Shown here one piece after another: positions 18,371-26,325 of a stretch of DNA of 64,000 nt. Below the pieces are notes generated by a model. It saw only the letters and a list, made by a program, of their open reading frames with translations. It searched no databases and was not told the origin of the DNA. Numbering within the stretch: the first letter of the stretch is position 1; the number at the start of each line of letters is the position of its first letter. Both the position numbers and the translations under genes were made by a program. This DNA comes from Spirosoma validum (GTDB taxonomy: Bacteria > Bacteroidota > Bacteroidia > Cytophagales > Spirosomataceae), in the NCBI RefSeq assembly GCF_014699035.1, contig NZ_JACXAA010000003.1, positions 310,001-374,000 of the forward strand, read 5' to 3'.

Positions 18371-18455
18371 TTAACCACAGAGGCACAGAGACCACAGAGT
18401 TTTATTTAGGATTATTGTACTTCAAGCTCTGTGGTCTCTGTGCCTCTGTGGTTAA
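18371..18455. repeat. perfect 29-bp intergenic inverted repeat (hairpin D)
   Basis: Arms at 18371-18399 and 18427-18455 are exact reverse complements; three more pairs (one of them G-T) extend the stem inward, leaving a loop of about 20 bases. The arm contains ACCACAGAGGCACAGAGACC. I recall very similar purine-rich words as scattered intergenic repeats in unrelated bacterial phyla, but could not check this here. It lies between the amidohydrolase and the MBL gene and would form a spurious N-terminal extension if the latter were started at 18415. Confidence 0.9.
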
Positions 18456-18480
18456 TTCAAATTTGTTCAATACACTACCA

Positions 18481-19329
18481 ATGAACACTACCAACGCCAC
18501 TTCAGAAGACCTTTCCGTAAATCAAACGACCGATAAAACCATCTGCGCTACGTGCGGTACGCAGTATCCGGCGAATAAACCGTTGCCGGAATTATGCCCG
18601 ATCTGTAACAACGACCGGCAATACATTGGCGATGACGGACAAGTCTGGACCAGCCTGGCGACGTTGGCAAAAGACCGTACGATCCGCTTCAGTCAGGTTC
18701 ATGAAAATTTGTATGACTTACGTATCACACCGGCCTTTGCTATTGGTCAACGGGCTTTTCTGATTTTGTCTGAGTCGGGTAACGTACTGTGGGATTGTTT
18801 GCCCTTTCTGGATGAGCCGACCGTAGCGTTCATTCAATCAAAAGGCGGGCTGAACGCCATCGCTATTTCGCATCCGCATTACTACAGCCTCATGGCAGAA
18901 TGGGCACGGATTTTTAACTGCCCGATCTACATTCATCAGCACGATGCTGAGTGGGTGCAGAAACCTTCAGGTCATGTCCAGTTCTGGACGGGTAATCAGA
19001 AAGCACTCTGGGACGGCATGACCATCATCAACACCGGTGGGCACTTTCCGGGAAGCTGCGTCTTGTATCTGCCTGATAAATCCGGTAAAGACAGTATCTT
19101 AACCGGTGATTCCATCTACGTAGCGCGCGACCGGCGAGCCGTTACGTTCATGTACAGCTATCCCAATCTTATTCCGCTGTCTAAAAAAGACATTGAGCAG
19201 ATACGAGACCGAATGGCCGACGTTCCGTTCGACCGCATCTATGGAGCATTTGACGGAATGATCATTGCCGAAAATGGCCGGGCCGTCTTTGATGCGTCCA
19301 TTCAGCGGTATCTCAAAATTGTTTCCTGA
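18481..19329 (+). CDS. zinc-ribbon plus metallo-beta-lactamase-fold protein with altered metal motif
   Basis: 282 residues from the ATG at 18481. An earlier in-frame start at 18415 would translate the inverted repeat, so I reject it. The N-terminus has a rubredoxin-like CxxC pair set: C22, C25, C39, C42. The MBL domain follows, but the metal motif HxHxDH is replaced by HPHYYS at 131-136. The later ligands H188 (GGHFPGS) and D210 (LTGDSIY) are kept. The loss of D and H of the second zinc site suggests a mononuclear or inactive enzyme. No partner genes are evident; the serine hydrolase at 19384 follows 54 bases on. Confidence 0.75.
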   Translation: MNTTNATSEDLSVNQTTDKTICATCGTQYPANKPLPELCPICNNDRQYIGDDGQVWTSLATLAKDRTIRFSQVHENLYDLRITPAFAIGQRAFLILSESGNVLWDCLPFLDEPTVAFIQSKGGLNAIAISHPHYYSLMAEWARIFNCPIYIHQHDAEWVQKPSGHVQFWTGNQKALWDGMTIINTGGHFPGSCVLYLPDKSGKDSILTGDSIYVARDRRAVTFMYSYPNLIPLSKKDIEQIRDRMADVPFDRIYGAFDGMIIAENGRAVFDASIQRYLKIVS

Positions 19330-19383
19330 AGAAACGTAGCAACGAATACTTTTTACAACACCACCCTAACTACCCGTAATGAC

Positions 19384-21108
19384 ATGAAAAGAATTATCTA
19401 TTCGCTTGTTCTGATCGGCTTGCTAGCCAATCCACTGGCCCATGCGCAATCGCCCAGGCTGTCGGCCAGGATCGACTCTCTTTTTGCGGAATGGAATAAA
19501 CCCGGTATGCCAGGAGCGGCCGTCGGCGTTGTTCATCAGGGTAAATTGATTTATGCCAAAGGATTCGGGGAGGCCGATCTGGAAACGGGAGCACCGATCA
19601 AGCCGGAAACGATTTTTCACGTAGCGTCGGTATCGAAGCAGTTTACGGCTTATGCGGTTGTGTTGCTGGCCCAGGAGGGCAAACTGTCGCTGAACGATGA
19701 TATTCGAAAATACCTGCCCGAAGTGCCGGATTTTGGGAAAACCATTACGATACGTCAATTGATGAACCACACCAGTGGCCTGCGGGATCAGTGGAATCTA
19801 CTGGCAATGGCTGGCTGGCAACTCGACGACGTAATCACCAAAGAACAGATTTTCAACCTGGTCCGTCGGCAGAAAGAGCTGAATTTTGAGCCAGGTTCGG
19901 CTTATGCCTATTGCAATACCGGCTATACGCTGCTGGGCGAGATAGTCGGGCGTGTTACTAAACAACCGTTTCCCAACTGGATGCAGCAGCATGTTTTCAA
20001 GCCATTAGGCATGAAAAATACCTTGTTTTATGCTAATCAGGAGCAACTTGTAAAAGGCCGGGCCTACTCATTTCACGTAGCGTCAGGAGCGCAGCCGGGA
20101 TTCGACAAGAGTATTCTGAGTTATGGCAACGTCGGCGCCACCAGTTTATTTACTACGGTGAATGATCTGGCCCTCTGGATCGACAATTTCCGTTCGTCAA
20201 CGATTGGCAACAAGAATACCATGACGCAGATGCTGGAACGGGGCCGACTCACAAAGGGCGACACGTTGCCCTATGCCCTGGGCTTGATCCACGGCAAATA
20301 CAAAGGGCTATCGTATTACGGACATGACGGCGCTGACGCCGGTTTCCGCTCTTCGCTGGCGTACTTTCCAAAAGAAGATTATGGGTTCATTGTGTTGAGC
20401 AATCAGGCCGAGTTTAATCCCGGAAAAAAAGCTTTTGATGTTGCCAGGCTGGTTCTGGCTCCGCAACTGAAAGAAGAAAAACAGACCAGCGCTCCAGTTG
20501 CTACGTCGTCTACAGTGTATGCATTTGATTCAACACGGTTCAGTCAATATGCCGGAGCGTATGAGCTGGCTGAACAACCGGGCTTTATCCTGACATTCAG
20601 ACGAAATGGTAACCGGTATTATGCTGATGCGACTGGCCGGGGCGAGATAGAAATTTTTCCGTCGTCCGATACGACTTTCTTTTTAAAAGTGGTCGATGCT
20701 TCTATTGTCTTTCATAAACCGAAAGAAGGCAACGTGAACCGCATTACACTCCGGCAAAATGGCGATCATCCAGCCACTCGTGTTCAGCCCGGTCAGCAGT
20801 CGGAAGTGAAGTGGGAACAGTTCGTAGGTAAGTATTATAGCCCGGAGCTGGAAACGATCTATACGATTGATCGCAAAGGTGATGCGCTGAAACTAATCCA
20901 TGTGCATCACGGCGAAGTAGACTTAAAAGTAATCAATAAGGATCGGTTACAGGCGCCCTGGTGGTTTGTGCAAAACATTGCTGTGGTTCGGGATAAAGCC
21001 GATCAGATCCTTGGCCTGCGGATGTCGAATGGACGCGTAGTGAATTTGTGGTTCAAACGCTTGCCGGATGATTTCGGAACAGGAATACCGCCCATGGCCA
21101 GCAAATAG
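19384..21108 (+). CDS. secreted class-C beta-lactamase-like serine hydrolase
   Basis: 574 residues with a signal peptide ending LAHAQ. The first 360 residues are the serine beta-lactamase/DD-peptidase-like fold: S82-x-x-K85 (ASVSKQF), Y176-C-N178 and a late HDG in YYGHDGADAGF in the KTG position. Residues 380-574 form a C-terminal beta-rich domain of the type often attached to such esterase/peptidase relatives in Bacteroidota. Likely a periplasmic or surface peptidase or esterase rather than a resistance enzyme. It may be co-transcribed with the MBL protein upstream. It is convergent with the monooxygenase gene. Confidence 0.85.
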   Translation: MKRIIYSLVLIGLLANPLAHAQSPRLSARIDSLFAEWNKPGMPGAAVGVVHQGKLIYAKGFGEADLETGAPIKPETIFHVASVSKQFTAYAVVLLAQEGKLSLNDDIRKYLPEVPDFGKTITIRQLMNHTSGLRDQWNLLAMAGWQLDDVITKEQIFNLVRRQKELNFEPGSAYAYCNTGYTLLGEIVGRVTKQPFPNWMQQHVFKPLGMKNTLFYANQEQLVKGRAYSFHVASGAQPGFDKSILSYGNVGATSLFTTVNDLALWIDNFRSSTIGNKNTMTQMLERGRLTKGDTLPYALGLIHGKYKGLSYYGHDGADAGFRSSLAYFPKEDYGFIVLSNQAEFNPGKKAFDVARLVLAPQLKEEKQTSAPVATSSTVYAFDSTRFSQYAGAYELAEQPGFILTFRRNGNRYYADATGRGEIEIFPSSDTTFFLKVVDASIVFHKPKEGNVNRITLRQNGDHPATRVQPGQQSEVKWEQFVGKYYSPELETIYTIDRKGDALKLIHVHHGEVDLKVINKDRLQAPWWFVQNIAVVRDKADQILGLRMSNGRVVNLWFKRLPDDFGTGIPPMASK

Positions 21109-21122
21109 CTCGAATAAAGTAG

Positions 21123-22649
21123 TCAGTAAGATTCCGCTATGACTGCTTTGTTGTCCGCCACAGCCGATAGCTGCGGATAAAGTGCTTCTAATTCCCGCGT
21201 AAGACCTTTATAGATACCCGGATCAAACGGAGCCATAAATTCCTTAATGGGGTTGCGGGTACGCTGCGTTTTCAGGCCCATGTCGCGCATGAGTTCATCG
21301 GCATGGTGAAACGAGAAAGGCGAAACACACGTACCCGATGAACTGGTTTTAGGAGCCCGCTTCAACAGCCATTCCTGATGGACCGCGATCTCCCGCTTCA
21401 TGGTTTCCGGGCTGGGCAGTTTCAGTTGACCTTTGATGTACTGAGCGGTGTAATGGGCAGCCAGCTCCGACGTAAAGGGGGTGAATAAGGATGCATTATA
21501 CCCCACGAATGAAAGATTCGCTACGTCGGCGGGTAAGACGTTACGGTACAGCTGAAACATGCCTTTTTCATCCCGGAGACGACTGCTGAGTCTGGGTTCC
21601 AGAAACGGAACGGTTTGGTTAAAACCCGTGGCAAAGACAACCATGTCGGCCGCGATTTTTTTGCCGTTATCCAGAATCACTCCGTCTTTAACGTAGCGTA
21701 CAATCTCGCCTTTCTCCAACTGAATCTCGCCATTGGCCGCCCGCTCAAAAAAGTTATCGGAGCTTAAGCCGAGCATACAGTTTGCAATGCTGTCGAACGG
21801 TTTTTCGGGGAGCAGACCGCTTTTCTTTAACTTTAGCTGAGTCGTTACCAGTTTGCCTAATCCCTTCACAATCAATTTGGTGACAGGTTTGCCCGCCGGG
21901 CCATGCAGAAATTTGTGAACGCCAAACAGCGAACGGTAGGGGAATAATGACTCGCCGAGCCGGTGAAGCAGTAGGTATTTGATGTTAAGTCCCAGAAAGA
22001 TACGCGGCATTTTCCAGCGGACGTTTCGATAAATGCAGACCGGTTTCTGGCTGGATACGTTCCCGATCTGCGACAGAATATCGTGTGCCGATTTGGCAAA
22101 ACCGACAACGGCTACCTTTTTTCGTTTGGCGGCTTCGAGATGGCGCTGCCGGAATTCTGTACTGTGCAGAATCTGACCTTCAAACAAAAGGGAACCCGGA
22201 ATTTGTGGTCGATTTGGTTCGCTATACGTACCGTTGCAAATGACTAAGAAATCAACTTTTACTACGGCCGATTTACCATGTTGACTGGTGTGTAGTATCC
22301 AGCCGCCCAGTCCATCGTCGATAGCCTCCGCTTTCTCCACATTCGTGCTGAACTGGATTGACGGTAGTACTCGAAAATGACGAGCGTAACTCATTAGGTA
22401 TTCCTGTACCTGTTGTCCCGATGGCCATTCTGCGTACTGCTTCGGCATCGGAAAATCGGAGAAGGTATACGTATCGCGGGTGTTCTGCGTCGTTACACCC
22501 GGATACTGACGGGTAGAAGCCCATACGCCACCTAATTCAGCTTCTTTTTCGAAGACCACGACTTCGAAACCGTGCTCGCGCAGCGTTTTTGCGGTAACTA
22601 AGCCGCTCAGCCCGGCACCGATAATTCCAATTTTCTTAGGCGATTTCAT
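21123..22649 (-). CDS. flavin-containing monooxygenase-like oxidoreductase
   Basis: 508 residues. The FAD-binding motif is GIIGAGLSGLVTAKTL at the N-terminus, followed by the FMO-typical ELGGVWASTRQYPGV and the region around FEGQILHSTEF in the place of the FxGxxxH motif. The second Rossmann motif for NADPH (VAVVGFAKSAHDIL) has lost the canonical GxGxxG (GFAKSA), and VFATGFNQT is the late ATG-type motif. Expected to oxygenate a soft nucleophile (S or N) or a ketone using NADPH. The altered NADPH motif makes activity uncertain. Monocistronic. Confidence 0.8.
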   Translation of the reverse strand: MKSPKKIGIIGAGLSGLVTAKTLREHGFEVVVFEKEAELGGVWASTRQYPGVTTQNTRDTYTFSDFPMPKQYAEWPSGQQVQEYLMSYARHFRVLPSIQFSTNVEKAEAIDDGLGGWILHTSQHGKSAVVKVDFLVICNGTYSEPNRPQIPGSLLFEGQILHSTEFRQRHLEAAKRKKVAVVGFAKSAHDILSQIGNVSSQKPVCIYRNVRWKMPRIFLGLNIKYLLLHRLGESLFPYRSLFGVHKFLHGPAGKPVTKLIVKGLGKLVTTQLKLKKSGLLPEKPFDSIANCMLGLSSDNFFERAANGEIQLEKGEIVRYVKDGVILDNGKKIAADMVVFATGFNQTVPFLEPRLSSRLRDEKGMFQLYRNVLPADVANLSFVGYNASLFTPFTSELAAHYTAQYIKGQLKLPSPETMKREIAVHQEWLLKRAPKTSSSGTCVSPFSFHHADELMRDMGLKTQRTRNPIKEFMAPFDPGIYKGLTRELEALYPQLSAVADNKAVIAESY

Positions 22650-22785
22650 TACGTATGTGAAGACAATTGATCAAACATGAGTGAAGGATGATCAAAAGTA
22701 AATCGCTCCCAAGCCACCAAAAATCGGTACGATGTTGAGTTGGAGCTTTTACGTAACGAACCGCGAAAAATACGGCTTGACCTGT

Positions 22786-22821
22786 GCCGGTTTAGCCTAG
22801 ACTATTCCATGCTAAACCGGC
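22786..22821. repeat. 11-bp inverted repeat after the VOC gene
   Basis: Arms GCCGGTTTAGC at 22786-22796 and its exact complement at 22811-22821 flank a 14-base loop. It starts eight bases downstream of the VOC stop on the minus strand. There is no adjacent T-run on that strand, so a Rho-independent terminator is only possible, not shown. Confidence 0.7.
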
Positions 22822-22828
22822 TGACATG

Positions 22829-23266
22829 CTATTGTTTCTGGCTGATACTTACCATCCAGTTGATACCAAACTGATCCGTTACCATGCCGAATACATCGCC
22901 CCAGAACTGCCTGGTGAGCGGAGCCGTAACCTTCCCGTTTTCGGAGAGTTTGTTAAAATACGTCTGAAGGCGCTGCTCGTCAGAACCCTCCAGCGATAAA
23001 CTAAACGGGTTACTGTTCCTAGCTTCTGTACCATTGGGATTATCGCTTGCCAGCAGGACGACATCACCGCTAAGGCGGGCATGCATGATTTGGTCTTTTA
23101 CGTCGGCACTGTTCGCTTTCGGCTCGGCGTGGGCATCGGCAGGACCTTCGCCAAACGTGGTCAGCACCAGTTCGCCACCGAAGACGCTCTTGTAAAATTC
23201 CATCGCTTCGCGGCAGTTTCCATCGAAGAAGAGGTACGGGTTGAGGAGTACAGGATTCTGATTCAT
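22829..23266 (-). CDS. PhnB-like VOC-superfamily protein
   Basis: 145 residues, no signal. It has the VOC fold pattern with the block PYLFFDGNCREAMEFYKSVFGGEL at the start (given in the family as xxxxFxGxxxEAxxFYxxxFG), MHARLSGDVVLLASDN in the centre and the terminal WGDVFGMVTDQFGINWMVS. This is the PhnB/3-demethylubiquinone-methyltransferase-like subgroup whose biochemical role is not settled. Cytoplasmic. It is followed on the minus strand by a small inverted repeat and preceded by the helicase gene stop, both on the same strand. Confidence 0.85.
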   Translation of the reverse strand: MNQNPVLLNPYLFFDGNCREAMEFYKSVFGGELVLTTFGEGPADAHAEPKANSADVKDQIMHARLSGDVVLLASDNPNGTEARNSNPFSLSLEGSDEQRLQTYFNKLSENGKVTAPLTRQFWGDVFGMVTDQFGINWMVSISQKQ

Positions 23267-23321
23267 AGGGTTTAGTATTTTTTGCGGTAAAAATACTAAG
23301 GCCGTTTAAAACCTACGAATC

Positions 23322-25220
23322 TCATAGCCACTCCCAGGCACTTTGATACGCATTGAGATTTTCGGAATAGGTAATGAAATCGGCGTAAAAGGGGAGCCCC
23401 GCCAACGTAGCGCTGTCGCCAATGATGACCAGTTTCTTGCGGGCGCGTGTCATCGCTACGTTCATGCGCCGGATATCGGACAGAAAACCAATGTCGCCTT
23501 CGGTATTACTGCGAACCATGGAAATGTAAACAATGTCCCGTTCCTGTCCCTGAAAGCTATCGATGGTATTGACCGAAATTTTGTCTTTATACTCCTGTAG
23601 CTCGGGCGTATTCAGCAACTGCTCGTTCAGGATATTGATTTGCTGCTTGTAGGGGGAAATGACAGCAATCGTTGGGAAATCCTGTTTAGCGTAGCGTGTA
23701 GCTAAATCGGTCGCTAGTTGCGCTAGATGTTTCATTAACAGCGCGGCTTCTTCAGGATTCGTTGAACTGGTTCCGTCCAGCTTTTCGTCAAATCCGCAAC
23801 CCGCCGTATCCACAAACGCCAGCGACGTATCGCCCTCAAACAGGGAATGGCCTGCGACTGATGCGTGCGCCTTCACTTTGTTTTCGTAAAACACCTGCGA
23901 CGAATACCCCATGATGTGCTCGTGCATGCGATACTGTTCGTTCAGCAACGTAACGGCTTCGGGGTGCAGCGTAACACATTTCTCGAGCAACGTAGTACTT
24001 AAGCCTTTCCGCGCGGCTTCCGGCGATTTGATCGTCGGCGGCAACTGGCAATGATCGCCTGCCAGCACAACTTTCTGCGCTTTCAGAATCGGAATCCAGC
24101 AGGCCGGTTCCAGCGCTTGTCCAGCCTCATCGATCACCACCGTATGATACGTCAGATTTCGAACCGTGTAGTGATTCGCACCGACCAGCGTAGCGGTAAT
24201 GACCTGCGCTTTGGCGATCAGATCATCAATAACATACTGCTCCGAGTTGGCTACGTCTTTCATAATGCGATGGGCTTCATCAAACAGGGCTTTCCGTTGA
24301 TCGCGTTCCGCTTTACCGAAATTGCGCTTGTACTTATGCGCCATATTCCTAAACTCATTCGCCTGCTTCTTCAGCTTTTTGGCTTCTTTCATGTATGGAT
24401 GCTCGCCCACCTTATAATCCAGTGTCAGCGCCATCAGCCGTTCCGATACGCGGGCCGGGTTGCCGACCCGTAGTACGTTCAACCCCTCCTCATGCAGCTT
24501 TTCGCTCAATAAATCGACGGCCGTATTACTCGGTGCTACCACCAGAATCTTCCGGTTATCCTGCTTAATCAGCGTTTTGATGGCCTGTACCAACGTAGTA
24601 GTTTTGCCGGTACCCGGAGGGCCATGCACAATTGCCAGCTCATTCGCCGACACGATTTTCTCAACCGCTGCGAGTTGACTGGGATTCAGTTTAGGCAGAA
24701 ATAACCTGGGGACTTCCGTATGAAACGTAGGCGATTTCTCGCCGGTCAGGATGTTGGTGATTCGTTTATCCGGTTTCTCGCTTAACGTACTGGCCGTTTT
24801 AAGGGCCTGTTCCATTTCGTTGTAGCTGTTGTCATCAAATAGAACTTCAACACCCAGTTTACCATCGCGCGACCAGTCGGGCAGTTCATCCGTACGTAGC
24901 GTTATTTTGGCGCGATTGCCGCCCTGGTAGGAAATTGTGCCTTCGACCCGGTCGGTTTTAGGATCGTGATTGCTGAACAACACGGCGGGCATGCCAAACC
25001 GAATCTGATGCGGGATGTCCTGATGCGTCGTTCGTTCAATTTCTACGGTCAAATAATCGCCACGACCAATTTCGGAACCACGGATGGCGATTGGGTACCA
25101 GGTTAAGCCGTTGGCCCGACGCTCGGCAACGGATGTCGTTTCGGTAAGTCTTCGGTATTGAGTACGGTCTTCTTCTCGTTCAATCTTGAGTAAATCGAGC
25201 AGATTTTTGAAATAATCCAT
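23322..25220 (-). CDS. Upf1/IGHMBP2-like superfamily 1B DNA/RNA helicase
   Basis: 632 residues from the ATG at 25220; a TTG two codons upstream is less likely. Helicase motifs are in order: Walker A GPPGTGKTTT, Q/Ia region VVAPSNTAVDLL, motif II VIDEAGQALEP, motif III AGDHCQLPPTIKS, motif IV region LNEQYRMH, motif V NTIDSFQGQERD and motif VI VAMTRARKKL. The N-terminal 200 residues form the beta-barrel and stalk seen in IGHMBP2-type 5' to 3' helicases. It likely unwinds nucleic acid in repair or RNA turnover; the bacterial role is not established. A TATCTTTG promoter element sits four bases before the ATG, implying a leaderless mRNA. Confidence 0.85.
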   Translation of the reverse strand: MDYFKNLLDLLKIEREEDRTQYRRLTETTSVAERRANGLTWYPIAIRGSEIGRGDYLTVEIERTTHQDIPHQIRFGMPAVLFSNHDPKTDRVEGTISYQGGNRAKITLRTDELPDWSRDGKLGVEVLFDDNSYNEMEQALKTASTLSEKPDKRITNILTGEKSPTFHTEVPRLFLPKLNPSQLAAVEKIVSANELAIVHGPPGTGKTTTLVQAIKTLIKQDNRKILVVAPSNTAVDLLSEKLHEEGLNVLRVGNPARVSERLMALTLDYKVGEHPYMKEAKKLKKQANEFRNMAHKYKRNFGKAERDQRKALFDEAHRIMKDVANSEQYVIDDLIAKAQVITATLVGANHYTVRNLTYHTVVIDEAGQALEPACWIPILKAQKVVLAGDHCQLPPTIKSPEAARKGLSTTLLEKCVTLHPEAVTLLNEQYRMHEHIMGYSSQVFYENKVKAHASVAGHSLFEGDTSLAFVDTAGCGFDEKLDGTSSTNPEEAALLMKHLAQLATDLATRYAKQDFPTIAVISPYKQQINILNEQLLNTPELQEYKDKISVNTIDSFQGQERDIVYISMVRSNTEGDIGFLSDIRRMNVAMTRARKKLVIIGDSATLAGLPFYADFITYSENLNAYQSAWEWL

Positions 25221-25223
25221 CCA

Positions 25224-25231
25224 CAAAGATA
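25224..25231 (-). promoter_or_regulatory. -7 promoter element abutting the helicase start
   Basis: On the minus strand the bases read TATCTTTG, an exact TAnnTTTG match, ending three bases before the ATG at 25220. Transcription would start at or just before the start codon, so the message would be leaderless or the real start lies further in. Confidence 0.4.
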
Positions 25232-25339
25232 CGTACCTTTCGTGGGTGTCAGGCTTGGGAAACAGACATCACTACGTAGACAGATACCAGCGGTTGTGCT
25301 AGCCTGCTTTCGACTCAACTATCGCTCCAGACAGACAAA

Positions 25340-25378
25340 AAAAACCTTCTGCCAGCACTTAACTGACAGAAGGTTTTT
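25340..25378 (-). terminator. Rho-independent terminator after the 25398 gene
   Basis: Arms AAAAACCTTCTG at 25340-25351 and its complement at 25367-25378 enclose a 15-base loop. On the minus strand the second arm runs into a T-run (A-run at 25337-25344 on the plus strand). It lies 20 bases after the stop of the gene at 25398-25718. Confidence 0.85.
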
Positions 25379-25397
25379 ATGCAATGAGTCAATAAAC

Positions 25398-25718
25398 CTA
25401 TGGGCGCTGCATTTTACCGCTCGATGAATCACTTCTCATCCGGTTGCGTCGCATATCCCGATTCCGGCCGTTACCCTGCGTTGACATTGAGTCGCCCGAC
25501 ATGGAATTCATATTCCCCGACCGTCTGTTCATGCGTGCGTTTCGGCCTTTTCCCATGTTTGAATTGGTCGTAGTCGACGAATCGGTCACGCCAGTTTGCG
25601 AGGATGAACCGTTTGTGCCATTACCAGTACCACTGTTGCCGGTGCTTGTTGTTTGGGCCTGTGCGCTAAAGCTGGCTACTGCGAATAAAAGCGCGACCAT
25701 CATTACTATGTTTTTCAT
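25398..25718 (-). CDS. small secreted disordered Met/Arg/Ser/Gly-rich protein
   Basis: 106 residues with a signal peptide (MKNIVMMVALLFAVASFSAQAQ). The mature part is low complexity, first Thr/Ser/Gly/Asn-rich (TSTGNSGTGNGTNGSSS), then rich in Met, Arg and Asn (RNARMNRRSGNMNSMSGDSM). It has no cysteine and no predicted fold, and a strong positive charge in the C-terminal half. I recognise no family. Such proteins in Bacteroidota are often annotated only as hypothetical; binding to nucleic acid, polysaccharide or metal through Met is possible but unsupported. A clear terminator follows it. Confidence 0.65.
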   Translation of the reverse strand: MKNIVMMVALLFAVASFSAQAQTTSTGNSGTGNGTNGSSSQTGVTDSSTTTNSNMGKGRNARMNRRSGNMNSMSGDSMSTQGNGRNRDMRRNRMRSDSSSGKMQRP

Positions 25719-25907
25719 GAGTATACGTTGAGTTTGACACTAGTCGACAGACTAATTGCTTGGTTAATGAACAGATTGTTCAGTAAAACGGGCCGAAAAG
25801 GAAGCAATAACTGAGCGTACGGTATCAAGTTTACCCAAGCGCGCCAATAACGGGCTTATAATTGATCAAAACAGTTGGTATCTGGCCATTTAATAGGCTG
25901 AGAAAAA

Positions 25908-25970
25908 GGTACCACGGGTTTTAACCCGTTGGGGAACTGGCAAAAAAAACGGGTTTTAACCCCTGGTACC
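25908..25970. repeat. long intergenic inverted repeat (hairpin E, family with B)
   Basis: Arms at 25908-25930 and 25948-25970 match at 20 of 23 positions around a 17-base loop. The arm core ACGGGTTTTAACCCGT is itself palindromic. It is the same family as 7822-7884, with the same loop length. It stands upstream of the 25398 gene and downstream of the DUF3820 gene (both minus strand). Confidence 0.85.
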
Positions 25971-25996
25971 GGTACTAAGAAGTAAAAATGGCGTGA

Positions 25997-26239
25997 TTAC
26001 CCTCTTCTCTTCAACTCATCGAGCAGATAGTCTAATCCATTCAGTTTGATTTCGTACATGGTTTGTAACAGCATCCCCAGCTTACCCGCCGGAAAACCAC
26101 TCTGCATAAACCATTCCAGGTAAGATATTGGTAAAGCTCTGATCAGCGTGCCTTTATACTTGCCAAACGGCATCTGGTAATGAAGCAATTCTTTCAACAG
26201 TTCAGGATTGCCGTGGGCTTGTTCGCTGGGAATAGACAT
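25997..26239 (-). CDS. DUF3820-family small protein
   Basis: 80 residues. The core MPFGKYKGTLIRALPISYL..F is the characteristic start of DUF3820 (putative quorum-sensing-regulated virulence factor) proteins, in which MPFGKYKG and the following SYLxW are conserved. The second half has two helices ending LLDELKRRG. The family is about this length. Its function is not known; it is predicted cytoplasmic. The family name should not be read as evidence of virulence here. It is 86 bases downstream of the alpha/beta hydrolase stop on the same strand. Confidence 0.85.
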   Translation of the reverse strand: MSIPSEQAHGNPELLKELLHYQMPFGKYKGTLIRALPISYLEWFMQSGFPAGKLGMLLQTMYEIKLNGLDYLLDELKRRG

Positions 26240-26325
26240 AACTAGTAAGGGTTGTTTGCCAAATTACGTGTAATCGGGCCAGGTATACATCAGGTTTTGT
26301 AGGGGATAGGTAAGTTGACTTGTAA

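Noticed and set aside
18415-18480. In-frame extension of the MBL gene to an earlier ATG
   Set aside because: The extra codons translate one arm of the perfect inverted repeat D, so they are not likely to be protein coding.
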